Shown piece by piece: positions 51,263-60,928 of a stretch of 64,000 nt of DNA (position 1 is its first letter; each line of letters opens with the position of its first letter). The position numbers were made by a program, and so were the translations under genes. The notes under the pieces were generated by a model. That model ran no database searches and had not been told where the DNA came from. It saw nothing but the letters and a program-made list of their open reading frames with translations. This DNA is from Paraplanobispora siamensis (lineage in GTDB: Bacteria; Actinomycetota; Actinomycetes; Streptosporangiales; Streptosporangiaceae): positions 124,001 to 188,000 of the forward strand of contig NZ_BOOJ01000033.1 of the NCBI RefSeq assembly GCF_016863175.1, written 5' to 3'.

Positions 51263-51694
51263 ATGAGGCAACAGGAGATCGCGGACCGGCTGGAGATCGG
51301 CGACGTGCTCGCCCGCTACGCCTACTCCATCGACACCGGCGACTGGCAACGGCTCGACCTCGTCTTCACCCCGGACGCGGTGATCGACTACACGGCGGCC
51401 GGCGGGATCAGGGGCACCCGGGAGGAGGCGCGGGCCTGGCTGGCGGAGGTCCTGTCGCACTGGCCGGGCCGCCAGCACCTGATCGGGGCGACGAGCGTCC
51501 GCTTCGAGGGGAACGAGGCGGCGGTGACGGCGTCCTTCACCGACACGCTCGCCCCGTCCAGGGAGATGGTCGCCGCCGACGCCGCCGGGCTCATCCGCGG
51601 CGGCGGCTGGTACCACCACCGCATGATCCGCACGGTGTACGGCTGGCGCAGCCGGGAGCTGGTCGAGGAGCAGGCCTGGCGCACCGCGCAGTGA
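51263..51694 (+). CDS. SnoaL/NTF2-like protein
   Basis: A 143-residue cone-shaped NTF2/SnoaL-4 fold protein: helix IADRLEIGDVLARYAYSIDTGDW followed by FTPDAVIDYTAAGG, GRQHLIGATSVRFEGNEAAV and GGGWYHHRMIRTVYGWR. Members include ketosteroid-isomerase-like hydratases and dehydratases; no catalytic pair is secure here. The ATG at 51263 is preferred to a TTG 12 bp upstream. Confidence 0.85.
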   Translation: MRQQEIADRLEIGDVLARYAYSIDTGDWQRLDLVFTPDAVIDYTAAGGIRGTREEARAWLAEVLSHWPGRQHLIGATSVRFEGNEAAVTASFTDTLAPSREMVAADAAGLIRGGGWYHHRMIRTVYGWRSRELVEEQAWRTAQ

Positions 51695-51822
51695 GCACCC
51701 CGGCGGGCGCCCCCGTCGGCAGGCATCCCCGCGGCCGACCTGCCGGTGGGGTGCCCGCTTCGCACCTGTCATCCTGGTCACCTCCATTGACGCGGAATTG
51801 AGAAGCGGGGAAGTGCGGACCG

Positions 51823-52608
51823 ATGACGGACAAGCGCAAGCCGATCGAGTGCTGGCTGTCGGACATGGACGGCGTCCTGGTCCATGAGGGGCACCCGGTG
51901 CCGGGCGCCGAGGAGTTCATCCGCCGGTTGATGGCGACGGGCAAGCGGTTCATGGTGCTGACCAACAACTCCATCTACACCCCGCGCGATCTCGCGGTAC
52001 GGCTGCGCGCGGCGGGCCTGGACATCCCGGCGGAGTCGATCTGGACCTCGGCGCTGGCCACCGCTCAGTTCCTGGACGACCAGCGTCCCGGGGGCTCGGC
52101 CTACGTGATCGGCGAGTCCGGGCTGACCACCGCGCTGCACGAGATCGGTTACGTGCTGACCGACCTCAGCCCCGACTACGTGGTCCTGGGCGAGACCCGC
52201 ACCTACAGCTTCACGCAGATAACGCGGGCGATCCGGCTGATCGAGGCCGGGGCCCGCTTCATCGCCACCAACCCCGACCCGATCGGCCCCTCCCACGAGG
52301 GCTCCCTGCCGGCCTGCGGCGCGGTCGCGGCGATGATCACGAAGGCGACGGGCGTGGAGCCGTACTTCGTGGGCAAGCCCAACCCGATGATGATGCGCAG
52401 CGCGCTGCGGGCCATCGACGGGCACAGCGAGAGCACCGCGATGATCGGCGACCGGATGGACACCGACATCGTCTCCGGCATGGAGGCCGGGCTGCACACG
52501 ATCCTGGTGCTCACCGGGGTGATGGCCAAGGAGCAGATCGACCGCTATCCGTTCCGCCCCTCCCAGGTGGCCGACTCGGTCGCCGACCTCATCGACATGG
52601 TCGGCTGA
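51823..52608 (+). CDS. HAD-IIA family hydrolase (NagD-like)
   Basis: A 261-residue phosphatase of subfamily IIA. Motif I is SDMDGVLV with nucleophile D14 and acid D16, motif II is VLTNNS, the lysine motif III VGKPNP lies near residue 183, and motif [10 protein letters not shown] near 208. A C2b cap lies between II and III. Substrates of this group are small sugar or nucleotide phosphates. Start preceded by GGGGAAG. Confidence 0.93.
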   Translation: MTDKRKPIECWLSDMDGVLVHEGHPVPGAEEFIRRLMATGKRFMVLTNNSIYTPRDLAVRLRAAGLDIPAESIWTSALATAQFLDDQRPGGSAYVIGESGLTTALHEIGYVLTDLSPDYVVLGETRTYSFTQITRAIRLIEAGARFIATNPDPIGPSHEGSLPACGAVAAMITKATGVEPYFVGKPNPMMMRSALRAIDGHSESTAMIGDRMDTDIVSGMEAGLHTILVLTGVMAKEQIDRYPFRPSQVADSVADLIDMVG

Positions 52609-52688
52609 GTCCCGGCCCGCCGGACGAAGATCGGCGGATGTCCGGATTCTCCGGTTTCCGGGGTGAGCAGGTGCCATAATCCCCGCCC

Positions 52689-53285
52689 ATGGGGGACTAC
52701 TGGAACCACAACACCCACTATCACCCGCTCGTCCTGCGGGCCGTCCCGCCCGGTTGCGGGACGGCGCTGGACGTCGGCTGCGGTGACGGGCTGCTGGCCA
52801 GGAAGCTGGCCGGGCGGGCGGAACGGGTCATCGGGATCGACCGGTACGCCCCGGCGGTCGAGAAGGCCAGGTCGCTGGGCGGTCCCGGCGACCTGACCTT
52901 CGTCGAGGCCGACTTCCTGACCTGGTCGCCGCCGGAGGACGGGGTCGACTTCGTCTCGTTCGTGGCCACGATCCACCACATGGACTTCACCGCGGCGCTG
53001 AAGAAGGCCGAGGCGGTCCTGCGGCCGGGCGGCGCCCTGGCCGTGGTCGGCCTGGCCCTCAACGCCACCCTCGCCGACTGGGCCTTCTCCGCCCTCGGTC
53101 TGCCCGCCACCCGGATCATGCGCCTGCGCAACCGCGCCGTCGCGGGCGGGCCCGACGTGCCGATCCTCGATGCGGACATGTCCTGGGGCCAGGTACGGCG
53201 GGCGGCCGGTGAGCTGCTGCCCGGCTCGGTGTTCCGCAAGCACGTGCTGTGGCGCTACTCCCTCACCTGGCGCAAGCCGTACTGA
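52689..53285 (+). CDS. class I SAM-dependent methyltransferase
   Basis: A 198-residue Rossmann-fold enzyme: motif I ALDVGCGDGLLARKL (about residues 30-44), acidic residue in IGIDRYAPAVEKA, motif II-like FVEADFLTW and IHHMDF. It resembles UbiE-type small-molecule methyltransferases. CATAAT 8 nt before the ATG may be a -10 for a leaderless mRNA. Substrate unknown. Confidence 0.88.
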   Translation: MGDYWNHNTHYHPLVLRAVPPGCGTALDVGCGDGLLARKLAGRAERVIGIDRYAPAVEKARSLGGPGDLTFVEADFLTWSPPEDGVDFVSFVATIHHMDFTAALKKAEAVLRPGGALAVVGLALNATLADWAFSALGLPATRIMRLRNRAVAGGPDVPILDADMSWGQVRRAAGELLPGSVFRKHVLWRYSLTWRKPY

Positions 53286-53330
53286 GCCCGCGGGGCGGCC
53301 CCGGTGATCGCCCGTCCGGCGCGCCGCGCG

Positions 53331-53336
53331 TAGGGT
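53331..53336 (+). promoter_or_regulatory. -10 hexamer, leaderless LLM oxidoreductase transcript
   Basis: TAGGGT ends 6 nt before the ATG at 53343 and no Shine-Dalgarno is present. Confidence 0.4.
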
Positions 53337-53342
53337 GCCTGC

Positions 53343-54242
53343 ATGAGGATCGGATTCGCGGTGCCGACGTCGGGATCCTGGGCCACGCCCGCCAACATGG
53401 CGCGGATCGCCCGCCGGGCCGAGGAACTCGGCTACCACGGGCTGTGGACCTTCCAGCGGCTGCTGTACCCGCGCGGGCACACGATGGGCCCCACCTACCG
53501 CAGCGTGCACGATCCCGTGGTCACGCTGTCCTACCTGGCGGGGCTGACCAGCCGGATCCGGCTGGGGGTCGCGGTGCTGAACATGCCGTTCTTCTCGCCC
53601 GTCCTGCTGGCCAAGCAGCTGGCCAGCCTCCAGGCGGTCTCCGGCGGCAGGCTGGACGCCGGGCTGGGGCTGGGCTGGCTGGAGGAGGAGTTCGTCGCCT
53701 CGGGGGTGTCGATGGAGCGGCGCGGCCGGCGCGCGGAGGAGTTCCTCCGGGTGCTGCGCAGGCTCTGGTCGGAGGAGACCGTGGAGCACGAGGGGGAGTT
53801 CTACCGGTTGCCCCCGGTCCACCAGGACCCCCGTCCCGCCAGGCTCCCGCCGATCCTGCTCGGCGGGGGCGCGCCGGTGGCGCTGCGGCGCGCGGGACGC
53901 CTGGCCGACGGCTGGATCAGCGCCAGCCGCGAGGATCCGGCCGGTCTCGGCGAGAAGATCGCCGTCGTCAAGGAGGCGGCCCGCGCCGCCGGGCGGGATC
54001 CGCAGGCGCTGCGCTTCGTGACCCGGGGCGTCACGCGGGTGCGGCCCCCGGGGGCCGCCGACCGCAGACCGCTGACCGGTTCGTTCGAGGAGATCCGGGG
54101 TGACCTGGCGGGACTGGCGGCCCAGGGCGTGACCGACCTCTTCCACGACCTCAACTTCGATCCCGAGATCGGTTCGCCCGACGCCGACCCGGCGGAGTCG
54201 ATGCGCCGGGCCGAGGCGGCGCTGGAGGCACTGGCTCCCTGA
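53343..54242 (+). CDS. LLM-class F420-dependent oxidoreductase
   Basis: A 299-residue luciferase-like TIM-barrel enzyme. N-terminus MRIGFAVPTSGSWATP, then GYHGLWTFQRLL, then RIRLGVAVLNMPFFSP and GLGLGWLEEEF, all typical of F420-linked family members. It transfers hydride to or from an unknown ketone or alcohol. Transcription may be leaderless. Confidence 0.9.
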   Translation: MRIGFAVPTSGSWATPANMARIARRAEELGYHGLWTFQRLLYPRGHTMGPTYRSVHDPVVTLSYLAGLTSRIRLGVAVLNMPFFSPVLLAKQLASLQAVSGGRLDAGLGLGWLEEEFVASGVSMERRGRRAEEFLRVLRRLWSEETVEHEGEFYRLPPVHQDPRPARLPPILLGGGAPVALRRAGRLADGWISASREDPAGLGEKIAVVKEAARAAGRDPQALRFVTRGVTRVRPPGAADRRPLTGSFEEIRGDLAGLAAQGVTDLFHDLNFDPEIGSPDADPAESMRRAEAALEALAP

Positions 54243-54310
54243 TCACCTCTTGACGCGATCTCCGGCGGGATCTAGAAAACAGAGCAAGATTCGGCCGAGA
54301 GGGGCGCCCC

Positions 54311-55615
54311 ATGATGACCGCGACCGCCCACGGCCGCCTGGACGCGGTCACCGGCGGGGCCCCGGTCTTCCCGCTCGCGCTGCTGTTCGGGCTGAACGCC
54401 GTCGACGAGATCGACCGCCTGGCTTTCGCCACGCTCTCGCCGGAGATCCGGGACGCCTTCGGGCTCAGCGACACCGAGATCGGCGCGATCGGCTCGATCG
54501 TCAGCGTGTTCGTCCTGCTGGCGGCCCTGCCCCTGGGGTACCTGTCCGACCGGGTGAACCGGGTGCGGCTGGTGGCCGGGGCGGCGCTGCTGTGGGGCAC
54601 GATGAGCGCGCTGACCGGGCTGGTCACCACGGTGGCGCTGTTGTTCGCGGTGCGGATGCTGGCCGGACTCGGCCGGGTGAGCAACGAGGTGGTGCACTCC
54701 AGCCTGCTGACCGACTACTACCCGCCCCGGGTCCACCCGCGGGTCTTCCAGCTGCACCGGCTGGCCAACCCGCTGAGCCAGGTCTCCGGGATCGCCGCGG
54801 GCGCGCTCGCCACCGTCTACGGCTGGCAGTGGGCGTTCGTGCTGCTGTCGATCCCGACGTTCCTGCTGCTGACCCTGACCGTACGGCTGCGCGAGCCCGG
54901 CCGCTCCCGCTCCACCGCGGCGCGGGCCGGGGCCGGGGACGGCGTGCCGTTCGCCGTGGCCACCCGGCGGCTGTTCCGGGTCAGGACCCTGCGGCGGCTG
55001 TGGCTGGCGGCGCTGCTGTCGGGCATGGGGCTCGTGGCGCTGCCGCAGATGTTGTCGCTGTTCCTCGGTCACGTCTTCGAGTTCGGCGCGACGCAGCGCG
55101 GGGCGGCGCTGACCGTGGCCGGCGCCGGTCAGGTGGTGGGCCTGTTCCTGGGCGGGAGCTGGGCGACGCGGGCCTCCTCGCGGGACGACTGGCACGGCGT
55201 GGCCACGATCGCCGGCCGTTCGGCGCTGGTCTTCGCCGGTGCGCTGCTGGTCCTGGGCTGGACCCCGGTCCCGGCGGCGGCGTTCGCGGTGATGTTCGTG
55301 ATGGGGGCGGGCGGGGGGAGCTTCCTGCCGGCGTACCTGTCGCTGGTGGGCCGGGTCGCGCCCGGGGAGATCCGCTCGCAGGCCTACGCGTGGTCGGTGT
55401 TCTGCATCGGCCTGAGCACGGTGGTCTCGATCGGCCTGTACGCGCTGGGCGAGGCGGCGGGCTTCAGGATCGCGATGACGGTCTTCGGGCTGATCATCCT
55501 GGCCGGGGCCACGGCGGTCTTCACCGCCCGCCGGTTCGCCCAGGCCGACGCCGGGACCGGGAACGAGGGGCCGGAGGCCGGGACCGGGGTCACAGGCTCC
55601 GGCGCAGGCGTTTGA
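54311..55615 (+). CDS. MFS transporter
   Basis: A 434-residue 12-helix major facilitator. The loop 2-3 motif is GYLSDRVNRVRL near residue 77 (GxxxDRxxR), and EIDRLAFATLSPEIRDAFGLSD matches the start of helix 1 region. It resembles the spinster/UhpT-like branch. ATG 54311 follows GAGAGGGG. The stop overlaps the convergent ArfB-like gene by 26 bp. Substrate unknown. Confidence 0.9.
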   Translation: MMTATAHGRLDAVTGGAPVFPLALLFGLNAVDEIDRLAFATLSPEIRDAFGLSDTEIGAIGSIVSVFVLLAALPLGYLSDRVNRVRLVAGAALLWGTMSALTGLVTTVALLFAVRMLAGLGRVSNEVVHSSLLTDYYPPRVHPRVFQLHRLANPLSQVSGIAAGALATVYGWQWAFVLLSIPTFLLLTLTVRLREPGRSRSTAARAGAGDGVPFAVATRRLFRVRTLRRLWLAALLSGMGLVALPQMLSLFLGHVFEFGATQRGAALTVAGAGQVVGLFLGGSWATRASSRDDWHGVATIAGRSALVFAGALLVLGWTPVPAAAFAVMFVMGAGGGSFLPAYLSLVGRVAPGEIRSQAYAWSVFCIGLSTVVSIGLYALGEAAGFRIAMTVFGLIILAGATAVFTARRFAQADAGTGNEGPEAGTGVTGSGAGV

Positions 55616-56009
55616 GGTCGGAGCGGTGCTTCTTGGCGGTGATGCGGCGCTCGACGGCGCCCTTGCTCGGCTTGGTGGGGCGGCGCTTCTTGGGCGGCGG
55701 GGCGACGGCCTCGCGCAGCAGCTGGGCCAGGCGCATCTCGGCGGCCTCGCGGTTGCGGAGCTGGGAGCGGAACTCCGAGGCGGCGATGGTGACCACACCG
55801 TCCACGAGGCGGGAGGCGAGCCGTTCGAGGGCGCGCGTCTTGAGCAGGGGCGGCAGGGCCTCGGTGGCGGCCAGGTCGAAGCTGAGCTCGACGCGGCTGT
55901 CGGTGGTGTTGACCCCCTGGCCGCCGGGGCCCGAGGAACGGGAGAACCGCCAGCGGAGCTCGGTCTCGGGGATGGAGATCGAGCCGCTGACCTGAAGCGG
56001 ACCGGGCAT
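55590..56009 (-). CDS. arfB: ArfB-type alternative peptide-release factor
   Basis: A 139-residue YaeJ/ArfB protein that hydrolyses peptidyl-tRNA on stalled ribosomes. The catalytic GGQ is in SSGPGGQGVNTTDSRVEL (about residues 25-42), and the C-terminal tail is the expected basic, mRNA-channel-binding stretch (PPPKKRRPTKPSKG to the end RRLRRSL). AAGGAG precedes the ATG. It overlaps the convergent MFS gene by 26 bp. Confidence 0.92.
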   Translation of the reverse strand: MPGPLQVSGSISIPETELRWRFSRSSGPGGQGVNTTDSRVELSFDLAATEALPPLLKTRALERLASRLVDGVVTIAASEFRSQLRNREAAEMRLAQLLREAVAPPPKKRRPTKPSKGAVERRITAKKHRSDLKRLRRSL

Positions 56010-56199
56010 GGCTTCGACTCCTTCGGCGACGGGGGCAGGCGTTCAGGGTAACGAGGGGACACACCCATCGATCAACCGGTTTATGCCCTGTCTGAGCCGT
56101 TCTACCGAGTTTTGCGGGCTTGTAGGGTTCGCGGGCTTCCGTCACAGTGGCTTCTCAGGGGAGGGCCGTACCGGCCGGTGAGGGAAAGGCGGGGGTTTC

Positions 56200-57033
56200 A
56201 TGAACGCGATCGTGGGCGTGCACGGCATAGGCAAGTACCGCTACTACCGTGAGGCGGGCAACTCGGTCAGCGGGGCGGCCATCGCGATGCGCGCCAAGTG
56301 GGACCGCTACCTGCACAAGGGTCTCACCGGCGGCGCGCCGCACGGCGGGGAGCGCTACATCACCGAGATCGCCTACTACGCCCACCTGCTGGGCGAGAAC
56401 AAGGACGAGGAGCCGCGCGAGGTCCGGGCCATGGACGCCGGAGCCCAGGAGGTCCTGGTCGCCTGGGCCCGGCAGCGCGACTCGCTCGGGGAGGGCCTGA
56501 CCGGCGCGCTGAACCGGATGGCCGGCTGGCTGCTGACACGCATGAGCGACAACGCCGCCGCCTTCGCCAAGCTCTTCTGTCCCGAGGTCGCCGCCTACCT
56601 CGCCGCCGGGAGCCGGGCGCGGGAGGGCGTGCGGGCGATCGTGGCCGAGGTGATCCGCCGCAACCGGCCCAGGGTGGTCATCGCGCACTCGCTCGGCAGC
56701 GTGGTGGCCTACGAGACGCTCTGGGCCAACCCGGACCTGAAGGTGGACCTGCTGATCACGCTGGGCAGCCCGCTGGGCATGCGCAACGTGGTCTTCGAAC
56801 GGCTGATGCCGGCCCCGGTCAACGGCTGGGGCGAGCGACCCCGCCAGGTGCGCCGGTGGGTCAACATCGCCGACAAGGACGACATCGCGGCCATCCCGCC
56901 GGAGCTGCGGACCCGCTTCACCGGCGTGGACGAGGAGGTCCTGGTCAACCTCGACTGGATCGACTTCCACACGGTGGAGAAGTACCTGGGCTGCGGCGCG
57001 CTCAAGGACCCGCTGAAGCCGTACCTCTCCTGA
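56200..57033 (+). CDS. alpha/beta-hydrolase-like protein of unknown substrate
   Basis: A 277-residue protein with an alpha/beta-hydrolase outline: strand and oxyanion start IVGVHGIGKYR (residues 4-14), then a nucleophile elbow IAHSLGSVVAYETLW near residue 170 (serine in AHSLGS, a GxSxG variant), and an acidic/His end (NLDWIDFHTVEKYLG). A helical insert separates these parts. It could be an esterase or lipase. Start after GGCGGGGG. Confidence 0.75.
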   Translation: MNAIVGVHGIGKYRYYREAGNSVSGAAIAMRAKWDRYLHKGLTGGAPHGGERYITEIAYYAHLLGENKDEEPREVRAMDAGAQEVLVAWARQRDSLGEGLTGALNRMAGWLLTRMSDNAAAFAKLFCPEVAAYLAAGSRAREGVRAIVAEVIRRNRPRVVIAHSLGSVVAYETLWANPDLKVDLLITLGSPLGMRNVVFERLMPAPVNGWGERPRQVRRWVNIADKDDIAAIPPELRTRFTGVDEEVLVNLDWIDFHTVEKYLGCGALKDPLKPYLS

Positions 57034-57205
57034 GGCGGTCCCCGCCCCTGACCTCTGATCTTTGCTCACCGGCAGGGGAGAAGTCATCTGCCGCTCGGCC
57101 GGTATTCAGCCACGGTGGGTAATCGACGTGGCTATGCAGCGGCTGTTCATCTCCCCTTGGAACGCAGGCCACAGCCGGGACAGCTGAACGGCGTGCACTG
57201 GACGG

Positions 57206-58768
57206 GTGGAGCAGAACCTGTCACGCAGAGTGTTCCTGTCCGCCGCCGCGAGCGCCGGCGGCCTGTTGCTCACCGGGGCGTCGCACGCCCCGGCCGTCCG
57301 GTCCAGGAGCCTGGCCCAAGATCCGTTCGCCCTGGGGGTCGCCTCGGGCGACCCCTCACATGACGGCGTCGTGCTGTGGACCCGGCTCGCGCCCGAGCCG
57401 CTCGGCCTGAACGGCCGCGGGGGCATGCCGTCGCGGGACGTGGAGGTACGCTGGCAGCTCGCCTCCGACGAGGGGTTCACCAAGGTGGTGCGCTCGGGCG
57501 TCGAGACCGCGCGGTGGCGACAGGCGCACAGCGTCCACGTCGAGCTGGAGGGCCTGGAGCCGGGCCGCGAGTACTTCTACCGCTTCCGCGCAGAGGGACA
57601 CCTGTCGCCGGCCGGCCGTACCCGCACCGCGCCCGCCCGGGACTCCGCGACCTCCCCGCTGAGCTTCGCCGTCGCCGCCTGCGCCCACTACGAGCACGGC
57701 TACTACACGGCCTACCGCAGGCTGGCCGAGCAGGAGCCGGACCTGGTGGTGCACCTGGGCGACTACATGTACGAGTACGCCCCGCAGGGATACGTCGCGA
57801 TCGGCGGCGGCGTGCGGCAGCACACGCCCGGCAAGTGCGAGACCCTGGCCGACTACCGGATGCGGCACGCGCAGTACAGGAGCGATCCCGACCTGCAGGC
57901 CGCGCACGCCGCCGCGCCCTGGCTGGTCGCCTTCGACGACCACGAGATCGAGAACAACTGGGCGGCCGGCGTCTCCAGCACCGGCGCCCCGGCGTTCGCC
58001 CGGCGCCGGGCCAACGCCTTCCGGGCCTACTACGAGAACATGCCGCTGCGCCGCTCCAGCGTGCCCGGCGGCACGTCGATCCGGGTGCACCGGCGGGTGG
58101 ACTGGGGGCCGCTGGCCCGCTTCCACCTGCTCGACACCCGTCAGTTCCGCGACGACCAGGCCTGCGAGGACGGCCTGCGGGCGGGCTGCGACGACCGGCT
58201 CGCCGCGGAGCGCACCCTGCTGGGCGAGGACCAGCGGCGCTGGCTGCTCGACGGGCTGGCCGCCTCCGGGGCCCGGTGGAACCTCATCGGCCAGCAGATC
58301 ATGATGGCCCAGCGAGACCACAGGACCGGACCCGGGACCGAGGTCAACATGGACTCCTGGGACGGCTACGCCGCCGAGCGCACCCGCCTGCTGACCGGCC
58401 TGCGCGACTCCGGCGCCGCCAACCCGGTGGTGCTGACCGGCGACGCGCACATGCACCACGCGGCCGACCTCATGCTCGACTTCGACGACCCCGACTCGCC
58501 CCGGGTCGCGGTGGAGCTGGTCACCTCCTCGGTCGCCAGCGACGGGGACGGCTACCGCGACGAGAGCCGGGTCGCCGAGCTGACGGCCGAGAACCGGCAC
58601 ATCTCCTACCTCGACCAGCGGCGGGGCTACATCATGTGCCGGCTGACCACCGAGGAACTGCGGGCCGACTTCCGCGTGCTGGACTACATCAGCCGCCGCG
58701 GGGCTCCGGCGAAGACCGGCGCCCGGTTCACCGTGCCGGCGGGGGAGAACACGCTCGATCCCCGCTGA
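57206..58768 (+). CDS. PhoD-type alkaline phosphatase (Tat-exported)
   Basis: A 520-residue secreted phosphodiesterase/phosphomonoesterase. A Tat signal is present (SRRVFLSAAASAG, twin Arg at 7-8). The Fn3-like N-domain (about residues 45-150) is followed by the metallophosphatase core: HLGDYMYEY, FDDHEIENNWA, and GDAHMHHAADL, which supply Fe/Ca ligands. A single PHO-box-like unit GTTCATC lies at 57145-57151, about 60 bp upstream, which hints at phosphate control but is not conclusive. GTG start. Confidence 0.92.
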   Translation: MEQNLSRRVFLSAAASAGGLLLTGASHAPAVRSRSLAQDPFALGVASGDPSHDGVVLWTRLAPEPLGLNGRGGMPSRDVEVRWQLASDEGFTKVVRSGVETARWRQAHSVHVELEGLEPGREYFYRFRAEGHLSPAGRTRTAPARDSATSPLSFAVAACAHYEHGYYTAYRRLAEQEPDLVVHLGDYMYEYAPQGYVAIGGGVRQHTPGKCETLADYRMRHAQYRSDPDLQAAHAAAPWLVAFDDHEIENNWAAGVSSTGAPAFARRRANAFRAYYENMPLRRSSVPGGTSIRVHRRVDWGPLARFHLLDTRQFRDDQACEDGLRAGCDDRLAAERTLLGEDQRRWLLDGLAASGARWNLIGQQIMMAQRDHRTGPGTEVNMDSWDGYAAERTRLLTGLRDSGAANPVVLTGDAHMHHAADLMLDFDDPDSPRVAVELVTSSVASDGDGYRDESRVAELTAENRHISYLDQRRGYIMCRLTTEELRADFRVLDYISRRGAPAKTGARFTVPAGENTLDPR

Positions 58769-58827
58769 TCGCGGAGGCCGAGAATCTTGTTGGCGAAATG
58801 TCGGCCATGTAGGAAATGATCTGCCGC

Positions 58828-59355
58828 ATGAGTCACTTAGCCACGCGGTTGACCGCCACGGCCGCCGCCGCCGTGCTGGGCGGCACGCTCCTCGTGCAGA
58901 GCCCGGCCACGGCGGCGGCCGTCACCGCCCCCGCGGTCGCCGCCCCCGCGGCCGCCACGGCCGAATCCAAGTTCAAGGCCACGGTCTACTACTACAAGCA
59001 CATCCGCCGGGGCGGTTACACGACCTACAAGATCAAGGTCACCAACAGGGGCTACGAAGGCCAGGCCTACGCCCTGCTCGCCGGGGCCTTCCCGGCCGGG
59101 ACGCGCAAGATCAAGGTGATCAGCAAGCCGCGCAGCGTCACCTGCGACGTCGAGGGCCGCAGCCTCGGCTGCTGGGTCGCCTCCCTGGACAAGGGCGACA
59201 CCACGACGCTGACGGTCGGCGTCTGGCTGTCGCCGTCCAAGCGCGGCGCCTACACCGCGCAGTTCGGCGTGTGCTACGCCGACAACCCGGACGTGGACAT
59301 CGACGAGGTGATCGACTACAGGCGCCTCACGAAATTCAAGAGCAAGGTCGTGTGA
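58828..59355 (+). CDS. small secreted protein, uncharacterised
   Basis: A 175-residue exported protein. The signal peptide is LTATAAAAVLGGTLLVQSPATAAA; a Pro/Ala-rich stretch follows, then a beta-rich domain (FKATVYYYKHIRRGGYTTYKIKVTN) with three cysteines near residues 110, 118 and 152. No named family was recognised; it looks like an immunoglobulin-type sandwich. Confidence 0.7.
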   Translation: MSHLATRLTATAAAAVLGGTLLVQSPATAAAVTAPAVAAPAAATAESKFKATVYYYKHIRRGGYTTYKIKVTNRGYEGQAYALLAGAFPAGTRKIKVISKPRSVTCDVEGRSLGCWVASLDKGDTTTLTVGVWLSPSKRGAYTAQFGVCYADNPDVDIDEVIDYRRLTKFKSKVV

Positions 59356-59358
59356 CGG

Positions 59359-59382
59359 CCGGTCCGGATCGCGCCGGACCGG
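59359..59382. terminator. bidirectional terminator, 9-bp stem
   Basis: CCGGTCCGG and CCGGACCGG pair perfectly around ATCGCG between two convergent genes. Confidence 0.65.
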
Positions 59383-59403
59383 GTGAGGAACGCTCCACCC
59401 GGG

Positions 59404-60834
59404 TCACGACCCCGTGCGGGTGATGGCGTAGCCGAACAGCGTGTCCCCGGCGGCGGTGGCGAAGGTCGTCGCCGTCGCCGGGCGCAGGCCCGGATACGCC
59501 CCCTTGCGCGTGCTGCCGCGCAGCAGGGTGAGCCTGCCCGTCCGCGGAGCCGCGACGATCAGCCGGTCACCCCGGCCGGGACCGGGGACCGCCGCCAGGG
59601 CTGCGCCGAAGTCCCCGCCACGACCGGGGATCAGCAGGTCGTTCTTCTTGGTCAGGCCGCCGGAGCGGGTCCCGGCGAGCACCTGCACGGCGTTCTCGCC
59701 CGGCACCCCGATCGCCAGCTCGTCGTCGCCGTCGCCGTTGAAGTCCCCGGCGGCCAGCGCCGCGCCGAACCGGTCGGAGTAGCGCGGCCTGCCCTTCAGC
59801 CCCCGCTGCGACCAGGCCTCGGAGGTCGCGGTCCGCAGGCCCGCCCGCGCGCCGTAGACGACCACCACGGTGCCGTCGCCGTAGTCCATCGCCCGCTGGC
59901 CGGCGGTCAGCCCCTCGCCCGGCACCCCCACGGCCAGGTCGTCGCGGCCGTCGGCGTTGAAGTCGCCGGTGGCCAGCGCGGCGCCGAAGCCGTCCCAGAC
60001 CTCGGCGCGGCCGGTGATCCACGGGCTGTCCTGGGTGAGCTGGACCGCCCGTCCGCGGCGCAGGTCGAGCACGGTGACCGAGCCCTGCCCGTTCTTCAGG
60101 ATCGTGTCTCCCGGCGCGCCCACGGCCACCTCGGCCCGGCCGTCGCCGTCGAAGTCGCCGGTCGCCAGCACCGCCCCGAACTGGTCGGTCGCGCGCTCGC
60201 CCTGGTCCACCCAGGCGCTGTCCTGGGTGACGACGTACGGCTTGCGGCCCTTGAGGCCGTACACGCCGACGCCGCCCCCGCCCAGCCCCGGGATCCCGAC
60301 CGTCAGCTCCTCGTCGCCGTCCCCGTCCAGGTCCCCGGCCGCCAGGGCGGCGCCGAACCGGTCGGGGCCGCGCCGCCGCCCGAAGTCACCGGCGTCGATC
60401 ACCGGGCCGGGCCGCAGGCCGTCCGGTGAGCCGCGGAACAGCTGCACGCTTCCGGCGCCGTCGGAGCCCGGCCTGCGCCGGTCCTCCTCGGAGACGCCGA
60501 CGGCCAGGTCCGCGCAGCGGTCGCCGTCGAAGTCGCCGACGGCCAGCGCCGAGCCGAACGCGTCCCCGGTCTCGGCCTCACCGGGCACGCCGGGATCGTC
60601 CTGGGTGAGCCGCCGCTCGGCGCGCATGCCGTACAGGATCGTCACGGAACCGGCGCGCGCGTGACCGCCTGCCGTCGCGTACGGCGCGGCGACCGCGAGG
60701 TCGGCGCGGCCGTCGCCGTCGAAGTCGGAGGGGACGCCCGGGCAGGCGCGCGCGGAGACCTGGGCGGCCGCGGCGGGGGAGGGGGAGACGAGGGTGGTGG
60801 CCAGGACGGCCGAGGCGAGGAGCATGGCTCTCAT
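59404..60834 (-). CDS. secreted FG-GAP/VCBS seven-repeat beta-propeller protein
   Basis: A 476-residue exported protein: signal peptide MRAMLLASAVLATTLVSPSP, then FG-GAP repeats. Six carry the Ca-binding D-x-D/N-x-D-G loop followed by LAVG (for example DFDGDGRADLAVAAP, DLDGDGDEELTVGIP, DFNGDGDDELAIGVP), and a degenerate seventh lies near the C-terminus (PGPGRGDRLIVAAP), which would close a seven-bladed propeller like the integrin alpha head. It probably binds an extracellular ligand. ATG at 60834 is preferred because it opens a clean signal peptide; the upstream extension is antisense to the P450 region. Confidence 0.88.
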   Translation of the reverse strand: MRAMLLASAVLATTLVSPSPAAAAQVSARACPGVPSDFDGDGRADLAVAAPYATAGGHARAGSVTILYGMRAERRLTQDDPGVPGEAETGDAFGSALAVGDFDGDRCADLAVGVSEEDRRRPGSDGAGSVQLFRGSPDGLRPGPVIDAGDFGRRRGPDRFGAALAAGDLDGDGDEELTVGIPGLGGGGVGVYGLKGRKPYVVTQDSAWVDQGERATDQFGAVLATGDFDGDGRAEVAVGAPGDTILKNGQGSVTVLDLRRGRAVQLTQDSPWITGRAEVWDGFGAALATGDFNADGRDDLAVGVPGEGLTAGQRAMDYGDGTVVVVYGARAGLRTATSEAWSQRGLKGRPRYSDRFGAALAAGDFNGDGDDELAIGVPGENAVQVLAGTRSGGLTKKNDLLIPGRGGDFGAALAAVPGPGRGDRLIVAAPRTGRLTLLRGSTRKGAYPGLRPATATTFATAAGDTLFGYAITRTGS

Positions 60835-60928
60835 GTCTGGAATGGTTTCCGCCGATTCGAACCCGCATCCTGCCGAAACATGAAATCCGCGTGACCGGTG
60901 CACATAAAGAACGTGCCAGGATTGGAGC

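Noticed and set aside
57145-57166. PHO box upstream of phoD
   Set aside because: Only one GTTCATC-like unit fits; the second 11-nt unit does not match, so phosphate control is not claimed.
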